Of a DNA stretch of 64,000 nt, positions 26,901 to 34,395 are shown in pieces; position 1 is the first letter of the stretch, and every line of letters begins with the position of its first letter. The notes under the pieces were generated by a model. That model was not told the origin of the DNA, did not search any database, and worked only from the letters and a program-made list of their open reading frames with translations. Source of the stretch: Nocardia cyriacigeorgica GUH-2 (GTDB lineage: Bacteria > Actinomycetota > Actinomycetes > Mycobacteriales > Mycobacteriaceae). A program made the position numbers and the translations under genes. The stretch covers positions 6,076,001 to 6,140,000 of the forward strand of contig NC_016887.1 in NCBI RefSeq assembly GCF_000284035.1, given 5' to 3'.

Positions 26901-29401
26901 CGATCGCGGATCTCGTCGTGCACCAACCCGCGACGGCCGAGGCGACCGCCGAGGTGGTGTTGCGGCGGGAATCGGAAAGTGTGCGGGCGGAGGCCCCGGG
27001 TGCCGGAACGCTGGCTAAAGCACGGCTCACCGATGGCCCCACACCCGGTGACATCATCGCATGGATGCGCGTGGTCGATGCCAATCGGGCTGGTCGCAGC
27101 GGTATGCGTGTCCTCGCCGCGACCGCCTTCTATGCCGCGTTGCGCGAGCACGGGCTCGAGTACGGGCCCGCCTTCCGTCCACTGCGCGCCATCGTGAGCG
27201 ACCGCGACCGCGCCATCGGCACCTTCGCCGAGGACGGCCTCGAGCACACCGCAACCGTCGACGGCTGCCTGCAACTGCTCGCCGCCTTCGATCACGCCAC
27301 GCTGCCGGCCGACTCGATTCCGCTGCCGATCGCCGTCGGATCCGCCTGGCTGTCATCGGAACCGGGCCGCCACATCCACGAAGCCCACGCCCTGCTGCGC
27401 ACTCGCACCGCGACCGGCCTCGTCGGCGACATCATCGCCACCGACCAGCACGGCGCGCCCGCCCTCGCGCTCATCGGCGTCCAGATCCGGTTCACACATC
27501 GGTCCGGCGGCTCCGTCCCGGCGGTGCCGGAAACTACCTCCGGCCGATCCCCTGCGAGGGATCGGAATCCTGGGATCGTCGAGGATCCCTGGCAGACGGG
27601 CACGCGCCAGTTCGATCCCTGGCAGCCGATGGCACCGTTGACATCGGCTCGGTCGCAACCGGGATCCCTCGATCCGACGGATATAGCGGACGGCACAGTA
27701 CTCGGCGCGGGCTTCGGCGCGGGCGCCGCGACGGTGTGGTGGCGCGAGGTGTGGGAACCGTTCCCGATCGCCGGACTGCTCGCCGAATCCCCGCGCGATG
27801 CGGAATCGGCGGCCGGTATCCGGCGCACCCTGGTCGTCGGTGAATCGGAGGCCGCCATCCGGCTCACCCGCGAGCTGGATCGGGTGCTGCCCAGCGAGCG
27901 TGTGGCGCGGGAGGTCGAGGCGGCGGGGCCGGTGGTGGACGCGGTGCTCGCCGGGCGCACGGATGCGGCGCGGACCGCCGTCATCGTGGTGTGGCCGGCC
28001 GAGCGCGAGGACCCGGCAGGCCAGCCAACCGGCGCCATCGTCGACCGGATCGGGCTGGTGCTGGACCTGGTGCAACGCGTGCTGCGCAGCCCCGCGGCCG
28101 CCTCGTTGACGGTGGTGCTGCCCGTCCCGCCCCCTGCTGGGCGCGCGGTCGATCCCCGTGCGGCCGGCGCCGTCGCGGGCCTGCTGCGGTCGGTGCAGCT
28201 GGAGTCCGGGCGGACGGTGCGGCTGGTGTGGGCAGGCGAGGCGGCCGACCCGCGGCTGCTGGCCCGGTACCTCACCGACACCTCGCCCGCGCTGCCCACC
28301 GAACTGCGCTTCCTCGGTGGGGAACCGGCGCGCCGGCGGTTCGTCCCCGCGCATCCGCGGCCGCTGCCGACCACCATCGACCCGCACGGCACCTATGTGG
28401 TGTCCGGTGGCCTCGGCGCGCTCGGCTCGGTGGCGGTGCGCTGGCTGCTCGATGGCGGCGCCCGCGATGTGGTGGTGCCGACCCGCGCCCCGCGCCCCGT
28501 CCCCCGGCTGCTGGACGGGTTGGAGGATCGCATTGTGGTGGTGCGCTGCGATACCGCCGATCGATCCGATCTCGAGCACGCGCTGCGCGATATCCGCGAA
28601 TGCGGTTCCACCATCCGCGGCGTGGTGCATGCGGCGGGCGCGTTGGAGGACGCGCTGATCGAGGACGTCACCACCGCGCAACTGGACCGGATGTTCGCGC
28701 CGAAGCTGGCCGCCGCCACCAACCTCATCGAACTCACCGCGGCCGACCCCACCGATTTCGTGCTGCTGTTCTCCTCCGCGACCGGCGCGTTCGGTGCTCC
28801 TGGACAAGCCGCCTACGCCTGCGCGAACGCCGCCATGGACGCGCTGGCCCTGTGCTATCCGCAGCGCCGGATCACCAGTATCGGCTGGGGAGTGTGGGAT
28901 TGCGGCCTGTCCGAAGCCGCGGGCGGCGCCGCGCATCTGCGGCAGGCCGGCATCGTGCCCTTCGACGGCAGGCGCGGCGCCGAACTGCTGGGCCAGGCGA
29001 TCGGCCATCAGGTTCCGCACCTGGTGGCACTCGATTACCGGCCGACCGCCGATCGGTCACCCGTGGCGCTGCGCCTGGCCGAGCTGATGGGTCCGCGCCG
29101 CCCCGAAGCCGTGCCCGGGCGGGCCCCGCGCCGCGACCGCGCGGCCGAACCGTTGGTACCGCTCATCCGGCGGATCGTCGCGCACACCCTGCGCCTCGAT
29201 GCCGAACAGATAGATACCACAGCGGATTTCAACGACCTCGGCTTGTCGTCGCTGCTGGCGGTGGACATGCGGCGGGCACTCGAACACGAGCTGGGCATCC
29301 GCATCGCCACCGCCGAACTGTTCGGTCATCCGACCGTCGAGGCGCTCGCGGCCGCACTTGCCGACCGAATCGAACCCGCGGCTGCCGATCCGATGACGTG
29401 A
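23903..29401 (+). CDS. Type I polyketide synthase, KS-AT-DH-KR-ACP
   Basis: The 1832-residue single-module PKS reads in order KS, AT, DH, KR and ACP. KS (about 10-430) has C162 in DTACSSS, H297 in HGTGTALGD and H334 in NVGHLEAA. A linker with three 23-24-residue repeats covers 465-535. AT (about 615-895) has S709 in GHSLGE and the specificity loop EFAAHSPQ, which matches neither the malonyl HAFH nor the methylmalonyl YASH type. DH (about 950-1200) has HxxxGxxxxP at H972 and DxxxQ at D1120. KR (about 1495-1670) has GGLGALG, S1624/S1625 and Y1638, with LED at the LDD position of B-type KRs. ACP has S1783. There is no ER and no thioesterase, so each extension would leave a double bond, and release needs another enzyme. 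The product is unknown. Confidence 0.93.
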   Translation: MSPPQPTAVPVSIIGIGCRLPGADGPEEFWQLLLDCRDVTGMPPPGRAGHRRGGYLAHIDRFDNEWFGISGREAALMDPQQRIALEVAVEALDDAGIGYRAQGSAGAVIFGACGFEHGGVVLGRGGYDPPYAVTGSASSIIANRLSYVLDLRGPSLVVDTACSSSLVAVDLAVRLLADETVPFAVVGGVNLTLLPHTTDYLAEAGFLSPAGRCMPFDVAADGYVRGEGCAVVVLQRSADARREGNRVYAEIAGSAVGSDGRSNGLYAPNGQAQRDIIRAAWRRAGLTPDLLGYHECHGTGTALGDAVEVGALTEVRADTTRTTFIGSLKSNVGHLEAAAGVAGLIKAGLAVHHGTIPPTANFASPNPLLRLGERGLRVPDEPVDWRAVPVNERYAGVSSFGFGGTNAHVALRGIARVQAPAPQPPMLIPLSGRDAGELRETAVRMAGMLDPRLDAGSTFDSDAGGPAGTREASASAGGREVRHDPADEGPAGTRGTSVSAGGHKARHNPADEGPGTRGNSVSARGRQAQHRPADDMAKGSKADATAAVRADSPSPSVDPGVSLPVQAAGAARLLGETVRAAVIAGDRDEAVAGLSGLAAGTQGPRVIGPAARRRPGGLLFLFSGQGAQHGRMGRVLAARYPVFARTLTATADAIVEAGGPRVWTPRRGFGGNDGDATDFVQPALFAYQIALAALLNSFGVHPDGVAGHSLGEVAAAAVSGALDLEDAARVVVARSRALARLDGHGAMAVLEAEPDQVGLMVEPLRDSAGIAAVNGPRSVVVSGSKRSVETVVRRARRRGLFARRVAVEFAAHSPQVETVLPEFGAAIKDVVARVPQTPLYSTAHAGRVITTDATDVEYWLDNARGTVELAQAMEAAAAAGMSTVLEIGPHPQLIAAVLDHPDLDLAAHPATVRDDEAAGLLTCLAQLYAEGRALDWSALGEFAGAPRRRWRRRRFPLVVGEASGGVADLGEHVVAGAALIPAAYWLRRFTDLAHECGRAAIADLVVHQPATAEATAEVVLRRESESVRAEAPGAGTLAKARLTDGPTPGDIIAWMRVVDANRAGRSGMRVLAATAFYAALREHGLEYGPAFRPLRAIVSDRDRAIGTFAEDGLEHTATVDGCLQLLAAFDHATLPADSIPLPIAVGSAWLSSEPGRHIHEAHALLRTRTATGLVGDIIATDQHGAPALALIGVQIRFTHRSGGSVPAVPETTSGRSPARDRNPGIVEDPWQTGTRQFDPWQPMAPLTSARSQPGSLDPTDIADGTVLGAGFGAGAATVWWREVWEPFPIAGLLAESPRDAESAAGIRRTLVVGESEAAIRLTRELDRVLPSERVAREVEAAGPVVDAVLAGRTDAARTAVIVVWPAEREDPAGQPTGAIVDRIGLVLDLVQRVLRSPAAASLTVVLPVPPPAGRAVDPRAAGAVAGLLRSVQLESGRTVRLVWAGEAADPRLLARYLTDTSPALPTELRFLGGEPARRRFVPAHPRPLPTTIDPHGTYVVSGGLGALGSVAVRWLLDGGARDVVVPTRAPRPVPRLLDGLEDRIVVVRCDTADRSDLEHALRDIRECGSTIRGVVHAAGALEDALIEDVTTAQLDRMFAPKLAAATNLIELTAADPTDFVLLFSSATGAFGAPGQAAYACANAAMDALALCYPQRRITSIGWGVWDCGLSEAAGGAAHLRQAGIVPFDGRRGAELLGQAIGHQVPHLVALDYRPTADRSPVALRLAELMGPRRPEAVPGRAPRRDRAAEPLVPLIRRIVAHTLRLDAEQIDTTADFNDLGLSSLLAVDMRRALEHELGIRIATAELFGHPTVEALAAALADRIEPAAADPMT
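25295..25507 (+). repeat. In-frame 72-bp tandem repeat in the PKS KS-AT linker
   Basis: Three head-to-tail units (25295-25366, 25367-25438, 25439-25507) encode 24, 24 and 23 residues. Each starts GPAGTR or GPGTR and ends with an HxPAD(E/D) segment. The third unit has lost one Ala codon. The reading frame stays open. The repeat lengthens a linker that is normally compact. Confidence 0.85.
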
Positions 29402-29406
29402 CGCCG

Positions 29407-31164
29407 ATGCCCGACCTGTTGCACGAACGCGTCGCCCGGCATGCCCGAGAACGGCCTGGGGCAACGGCTTTCATCGAACTGCGGTACCGGGGAACGTCGT
29501 GCCATCCGGTACCGATCAGCTTCGCCGAATTGTTCGACGGGGCACGGCACTACGCTCGGATCCTGCTGGATATCAGCGCGTCCGGCGATCGCGTCGCGAT
29601 TCTGTGTCCGCACGAATCGAGTTACCCGATCGCCTTTCTGGCCTGTTTGTACGCCGGACGTGTCGCGGTGCCGTTGTTCCCGTCGTCGCGTCCCAGTGAT
29701 CAGGAACGGATCGACGCCGTCCTCGCGGACGCCCGGCCCGCGCTCGCCCTGATCGGCGCGGGAGATCACCGGACGGCGGTAGCGGTGGAGACGGTCCCGA
29801 CGCTGGAGATCGGTTCCGGCCCCATCGACGGCACGCCCGGCGGTGCTCACGGCGTCGACCAGGTGTCCGTCGAAGGTGGTCGCCCGCGCGGGCAGGCCCG
29901 AGGCCGCGATCCACGAAGCCGATATCGCCGGCCCCCATCACCAGAATTTCCGCAGATCCGTGCCGAGGAGACGGCCTACCTCCAATACACCTCCGGCTCC
30001 ACCCGGACACCGGCCGGAGTCGAGATCACTCATGCGAATCTCGCAGCCGCACTGGATCAATTGCAGAACGCGCTCCCGACAACCACCCAGGCGCCCATCG
30101 TGTCCTGGCTACCGTTCTTCCACGATATGGGCTTGGTTTTCGGCCTGGCGTTACCGCTGCATTCGGGCGTACCCGCCGTGACCATGGCGCCGGGCGAATT
30201 CGCGAAACGTCCGGCGCGCTGGCTGCGTGCCTGCGCCGACTATCGCGCCGGGGCCACCGCGTCCCCGAATTTCGGCTTTTCCCTCGCTGTTTCGCACGCG
30301 ACGCCGCAAGAGCGTGCCGGTCTGGACCTCTCGGGTCTCCAGACGATCCTCAACGGTGCCGAACCGATCCGCGCCGCCACACTCACCGAATTCACCGAGA
30401 CCTACGCCGCCCACGGATTCCGGCATCGAGCCCATACCCCCGGATTCGGCCTCGCTGAGGCGACATTGCCGGTGACCATTGCCGCCCACGACGCGGAACC
30501 GGTGACGCAGGTGTTCGACCGTGCCGCACTCGGCGCCGGGCACGCGGTGCTCGGCTCCGACGAGCGCGACGGCATGCGGCTGGTGGGCTGCGGTGTACCG
30601 GTCGGCCAGCAGGTGACCATCGTCGATCCCGACAGCGGCGTCGAGCTGGGCCCGGGCGTGGTCGGTGAGATCTGGGTGGCCGGGCCGAACGTCTGCGGCG
30701 GCTACTTCGAGAACCCGGCCGAGTCCGCGCGGACGTTCGGTCACACCCTTCCCGGATCGGACGCGGCATGGCTGCGAACAGGCGATCTCGGTTTCCGGTT
30801 CGACGGACAGCTCTATCTCGCGGGCCGCCGCAAGGACCTGATCGTGGTGGACGGCCGCAATCACTATCCGGCCGATATCGAGGCGACCGTCGCCGCCTGC
30901 GCACCCGAACTCCGGGCCGGTCGGATCGCCGCGTTCGGCCACGACGACGGGGTGCGCGAACGGTTGGTCCTGGCCGCCGAACTGTCGACGCCCGGCATCG
31001 AGGCAGTCGAGGTGAGCCGGCGCATCCGGGCCGCCGTCACGGCGTTCCACGACATCGCACCGATGGATGTCGTACTCACCGCACGCGGGCGGCTGCCGCT
31101 CACCAGCAGCGGCAAGATCCGCCGTGCGGCCTGCCGCGAACGATATGCGGCGGGCACACTCTGA
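29407..31164 (+). CDS. Fatty acyl-AMP ligase (FAAL)
   Basis: The 585-residue enzyme belongs to the FAAL branch of fatty-acid adenylating proteins, which make acyl-adenylates and load them on carrier proteins instead of CoA. Evidence is the motif YLQYTSGSTRTPAGV with the FAAL-type reading after the P-loop, the family-typical SPNFGFSLAV, TPQERAGLDLSGL and LNGAEPIRA, and late motifs WLRTGDLGF, LAGRRKDLIVVDGRN and TSSGKIRR. It resembles mycobacterial FadD26/FadD32 types. It starts five bases after the PKS stop, so the two are one operon. It should supply the starter acid for the ACP and PKS. Chain length is unknown. Confidence 0.92.
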   Translation: MPDLLHERVARHARERPGATAFIELRYRGTSCHPVPISFAELFDGARHYARILLDISASGDRVAILCPHESSYPIAFLACLYAGRVAVPLFPSSRPSDQERIDAVLADARPALALIGAGDHRTAVAVETVPTLEIGSGPIDGTPGGAHGVDQVSVEGGRPRGQARGRDPRSRYRRPPSPEFPQIRAEETAYLQYTSGSTRTPAGVEITHANLAAALDQLQNALPTTTQAPIVSWLPFFHDMGLVFGLALPLHSGVPAVTMAPGEFAKRPARWLRACADYRAGATASPNFGFSLAVSHATPQERAGLDLSGLQTILNGAEPIRAATLTEFTETYAAHGFRHRAHTPGFGLAEATLPVTIAAHDAEPVTQVFDRAALGAGHAVLGSDERDGMRLVGCGVPVGQQVTIVDPDSGVELGPGVVGEIWVAGPNVCGGYFENPAESARTFGHTLPGSDAAWLRTGDLGFRFDGQLYLAGRRKDLIVVDGRNHYPADIEATVAACAPELRAGRIAAFGHDDGVRERLVLAAELSTPGIEAVEVSRRIRAAVTAFHDIAPMDVVLTARGRLPLTSSGKIRRAACRERYAAGTL

Positions 31165-31171
31165 GTTCCGG

Positions 31172-31573
31172 TCAGTCGGTCCGGCCGAGGAGCCGGTCGG
31201 TTTCCCGGCGTTCCCGCTTGGTCGGCCGGCCCGAACCGCGGTCGCGGCGCGGCATGGTGGCGAGGATTTCGCGCGATGGCGGCGGCGGGCTGCGGTCTAT
31301 GAGGCATTGCGCGGCGATCGGAGCGCTCACCCGTTTGGTGATGATGCGCTCGACGATCACGATGCGTTCGATCCCGCCGACCCGGATGCGGACCTCGTCG
31401 CCCGGACGCACGGGCTGAGCGGGCTTGGCCGTGGTCCCGTTGACGCGGACGTGGCCACCTCGGCAGGCCTCAGCCGCGGCTGAGCGAGTTTTGAACAGAC
31501 GCACCGACCACGTCCAGGAATCCACTCGGGCCTGGGCGGCGGTGTTCTGGTTGCCGGATTCGGCGCGGGCCAC
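31172..31573 (-). CDS. S4-domain RNA-binding protein, Hsp15-like
   Basis: The 133-residue protein has an S4 RNA-binding domain: VDSWTWSVRLFKTRSAAAEA, then HVRVNGTTAKPAQPVRPGDEV. This is the layout of Hsp15 (HslR), which binds stalled 50S subunits carrying nascent chains after heat shock. The tail is highly basic and Arg-rich. The GTG at 31573 begins three bases past the NlpC/P60 stop codon on the same strand, so they are probably cotranscribed. It ends seven bases from the convergent FAAL gene. Confidence 0.88.
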   Translation of the reverse strand: MARAESGNQNTAAQARVDSWTWSVRLFKTRSAAAEACRGGHVRVNGTTAKPAQPVRPGDEVRIRVGGIERIVIVERIITKRVSAPIAAQCLIDRSPPPPSREILATMPRRDRGSGRPTKRERRETDRLLGRTD

Positions 31574-31576
31574 TCG

Positions 31577-32230
31577 TTAGACGATACGGCGCGCGGTGAC
31601 GACGTCGTCCGGCGACAGGGCGGTGTAGGACACCGGGGTGCCGGACTGGACCGCGTTGAGCAGCTGACCGCCACCGGCGTAGATGCCGACGTGACCGCCA
31701 CCGTTGGTGATGACGATGTCGCCCGGGCGCAGATCTTGGAACGCCACCGGCGCACCGACATGCGACTGTTCGAAGCTGGTGCGGGGCAGCTGGATTCCGG
31801 CCTGCCGGTAGGCCCACTGGACCAGACCGGAGCAGTCGAAGCTGAACGGTCCCGCCGCGCCCCAGGAGTACTGGGCGCCGACCTTGGTCTTGGCGGCATT
31901 GAGGGCGATATCGCCGGGGGAGTTGTCGAACACGCCGGGCATCACCGGGGCGAAGCCGGGAACACCGGGTGCCGGGGCGGCGGCCTGCGGCCCGCCCTGC
32001 GCGTGCGGGGCCATCGCGGCCTGCAACTGCTTGTTGAGCTCGTTCACCGGCTGCTCGAACTCGGGCGGAACGTCCACCTCGAACTTGCCGACACCGGGAA
32101 CGTCGATCGTGGCCGCCGACGCCGAGATGGCCGGCATGGCCCCTGTGGATGCTGCCACCGCGCCCATGACGAGCGCACCCTTGACGGAATTCGGCAAACG
32201 AGAATCCCGCTGCAAGCTGTGTTTACCCAC
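31577..32230 (-). CDS. Secreted NlpC/P60 peptidoglycan hydrolase
   Basis: The 217-residue protein has an N-terminal signal-like segment (VKGALVMGAVAASTGAMPAI), a Gln/Ala/Pro-rich middle, and a C-terminal NlpC/P60 domain. The catalytic Cys is in FDCSGLVQWAYRQAG and the His in GGHVGIYAGGG. The domain cleaves peptide stems of peptidoglycan, as in the Rip proteins of mycobacteria. The GTG at 32230 has GGAG ten bases upstream, so the longer frame to 32281 was rejected. Gene order with the S4 protein suggests no special role. Confidence 0.88.
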   Translation of the reverse strand: MGKHSLQRDSRLPNSVKGALVMGAVAASTGAMPAISASAATIDVPGVGKFEVDVPPEFEQPVNELNKQLQAAMAPHAQGGPQAAAPAPGVPGFAPVMPGVFDNSPGDIALNAAKTKVGAQYSWGAAGPFSFDCSGLVQWAYRQAGIQLPRTSFEQSHVGAPVAFQDLRPGDIVITNGGGHVGIYAGGGQLLNAVQSGTPVSYTALSPDDVVTARRIV

Positions 32231-32642
32231 CGAGCTGCGTCTCCGATCTTCGTGCTCTACCGCCGACCGGGCGAGGTCCACGACAACCTGCCGATGCCCG
32301 GTTCGAACAGCCGAGATCCACGAATCCCGACCGACGATGAAGCGGTGACCAGTGGCGCCGCTTCTCTGACGAAGCGACAGACTCCACTAAGTCACGAGAA
32401 GATTACGGTGCCGACGCGATGTTGTCCAGCGCACAGAGCTGGGACTTTTCACAATCTGCACGGACGAATGCAAACACGCTGGGCAACCGGATCATTGACG
32501 GAATGGGCCGCGGATAACGGACCGATGTCACTGGAGACGCCCCGTTATCGGACCGATGCCGATACCCGAACCCCGTCGGCGCTGGCCAGAGCGTTCCCGT
32601 CCCGGAAACTCCGGAACAACCGATATCGCAGCATCCACTCAG
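32231..32642. other. Upstream region of the NlpC/P60 gene
   Basis: This 412-base gap must hold the NlpC/P60 promoter. The overlapping open frames look non-coding. I looked for a ydaO-type (c-di-AMP) riboswitch, often found before such hydrolases in actinobacteria, and saw no convincing match. GTTCGAAC at 32301-32308 is an eight-base palindrome without the spacing of a LexA box. Confidence 0.5.
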
Positions 32643-32939
32643 CTATCGCCCGGCGCCCGACCCGCTGGTGAGATCGCCGACCGATCGCTCGAGTTCTTCG
32701 ATCCGGCGCCGCGCGGCCGCCAGCTCCACCTCCAGCTTGCCGACCGCCATCACCAGCGGCCCGACCGCCAGGTCGGCGACCAGCTGCGGATCGTCGTAAC
32801 CGCGTTCGATCGCGATCAGGATGTTGTCGCGGATCCGGCTCGCGACCACCGAACCGGCGGGCACCTCCCAGGACTCGACCACCTCGGCGGTGCCGGAGGG
32901 GATGTCCTCTTCGCCGGGCAACTGCTGCTCGCCGGACAT
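32643..32939 (-). CDS. Small hypothetical protein with C-terminal coiled coil
   Basis: This 98-residue protein is not recognised. It has an acidic N-terminus, a middle segment VVASRIRDNILIAIERGYDD, and a heptad-like helix KLEVELAAARRRIEELERSV near the end that should form a coiled coil. The ATG at 32939 has GGAG six bases upstream, and a TTG four codons earlier was rejected. It is cytoplasmic by composition. It sits alone between an NlpC/P60 gene and a divergent ATPase. Confidence 0.7.
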   Translation of the reverse strand: MSGEQQLPGEEDIPSGTAEVVESWEVPAGSVVASRIRDNILIAIERGYDDPQLVADLAVGPLVMAVGKLEVELAAARRRIEELERSVGDLTSGSGAGR

Positions 32940-33091
32940 GATCGACTCCAATCTTCGCGGGAGTCCCAGCCTAGTTTCGCCCCGTTCCGGCGCCGGCCCG
33001 CCGCTCCGTGCTCAGGAATCGATAGCAGTATCTAGAACACGCCGTAGAGATGCCCAGATATCGCTGACCGGACGCGCTACGGTGTCGGGGT

Positions 33092-34273
33092 ATGGACCCC
33101 GTGCGCAATCCGTATGCCCCAGGCGCCGGACAGCGCCCGCCCGAATTGGCCGGGCGCGGCAAACAACTCGACGCTTTCGATATCGTGCTCGAGCGCATCG
33201 CGCGCGGCCGCCCGGAACGCAGCGTCATGCTCACCGGCCTGCGTGGCGTCGGAAAAACCGTGCTGCTCAATCAACTTCGTTCCGCCGCGGTCTCACGCGG
33301 CTGGGGGACCGGCAAGATCGAGGCGCGCCCCGATCAGGAATTGCGCCGCCCGTTGTCCTCGGCGCTGCATATGGCGGTGCGCGCGATCGCGATGGCGCAT
33401 CGCAATCCCGAGCGGGTCGATGATTTCCTCGGCATCCTGAAGGCCTTCGCCTTGCGCGCGACCGCCGACAAGGGCATGCGGGAACGCTGGCAACCCGGCA
33501 TCGACGTGCCGGCGGTGACCGGACGCGCCGATTCCGGCGATATCGAAATCGACCTGGTGGAACTGCTGGTCGAGGCGGCGGCTCTTGCCGCCGATATCGG
33601 GGTCGGGATCGCGATTTTCATCGACGAGATGCAGGACCTCGGTCCCGCCGACATTTCCGCGATCTGCGGCGCCTGCCATGAATTGAGCCAGGACGCGGCG
33701 CCGCTGATCGTGGTCGGGGCGGGCCTGCCGCATCTGCCCGCGGTGCTCTCGGCTTCCAAGAGCTATTCCGAGCGGCTGTTCAGCTACCACCGCATCGACC
33801 GGCTCGACCGCGAATCCGCCGATCAGGCGCTCATCGCGCCGGCCGAACGCGAGGAAGTCAAGTTCACCGACGACGCCTTGCGCGCGCTCTACGAAAAGGC
33901 CGACGGCTACCCGTATTTCGTACAGGCCTACGGCAAGGCGACCTGGGATCAGGCACCGGGCAGCCCGATCACCGCCGAGGACGTCGCGGTCGCCGCGCCG
34001 ACCGCCGAGGAGGAACTCGCGGTCGGCTTCTTCGGTTCGCGCTACGAACGCGCAACCCCGGCCGAACGCGAATACATGCGGGCCATGGCGGATCTGTCCG
34101 GCGATGACGGCCCGGTGGCGACGGCGGCGGTCGCGGCGGAATTGGGGCGTAAACCGGCCTCGCTGTCCCCCGCTCGCGACGGCTTGATCAAGAAGGGACT
34201 GATCTACTCGGCCGAACGGGGCACGATCGGGTTCACCGTGCCGCATTTCGGCCGGTATCTGCGCAGCGTCTGA
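33092..34273 (+). CDS. AAA/STAND-type ATPase
   Basis: The 393-residue protein has a P-loop ATPase core: Walker A GLRGVGKTVLL (about residue 50) and Walker B IAIFIDEMQDL (about residue 175). A sensor-like segment LIVVGAGLPHLP follows, as in archaeal-ATPase/Orc1-like STAND proteins. The C-terminus (LGRKPASLSPARDGLIKKGL) looks like a winged helix, so it may bind DNA. Homologues are common in actinobacteria, but no function is established that I know of. No Shine-Dalgarno is seen, and TACGGT at 33078-33083 could be a -10 for a leaderless transcript. Confidence 0.8.
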   Translation: MDPVRNPYAPGAGQRPPELAGRGKQLDAFDIVLERIARGRPERSVMLTGLRGVGKTVLLNQLRSAAVSRGWGTGKIEARPDQELRRPLSSALHMAVRAIAMAHRNPERVDDFLGILKAFALRATADKGMRERWQPGIDVPAVTGRADSGDIEIDLVELLVEAAALAADIGVGIAIFIDEMQDLGPADISAICGACHELSQDAAPLIVVGAGLPHLPAVLSASKSYSERLFSYHRIDRLDRESADQALIAPAEREEVKFTDDALRALYEKADGYPYFVQAYGKATWDQAPGSPITAEDVAVAAPTAEEELAVGFFGSRYERATPAEREYMRAMADLSGDDGPVATAAVAAELGRKPASLSPARDGLIKKGLIYSAERGTIGFTVPHFGRYLRSV

Positions 34274-34365
34274 TCTGGGGCCGCATCTATCAAGATCGTT
34301 AGAAACCCGTAGAAATAGCTGAGCTCCAGACCTACCGGCGGGTAACCAACTTTCCTACACTCGAA

Positions 34366-34381
34366 TGTGATCCCGATCACG
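34366..34381 (+). promoter_or_regulatory. CRP-like palindrome before fadE10
   Basis: TGTGATCCCGATCACG carries a perfect GTGATC-CC-GATCAC palindrome and matches the CRP pattern TGTGA-N6-TCACA except for its last base. It lies 15 bases before the start codon, next to the ribosome binding site GAGGAG and just downstream of a possible -10 TACACT (34356-34361). Binding there would repress. Confidence 0.45.
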
Positions 34382-34395
34382 TCCGAGGAGCAGAT

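Noticed and set aside
32301..32308. LexA/SOS box GTTCGAAC
   Set aside because: The half-sites are directly fused, while the actinobacterial box needs a four-base spacer, and no SOS gene follows.
32231..32642. c-di-AMP (ydaO) riboswitch before the NlpC/P60 gene
   Set aside because: The conserved core segments of that riboswitch could not be found in the leader.
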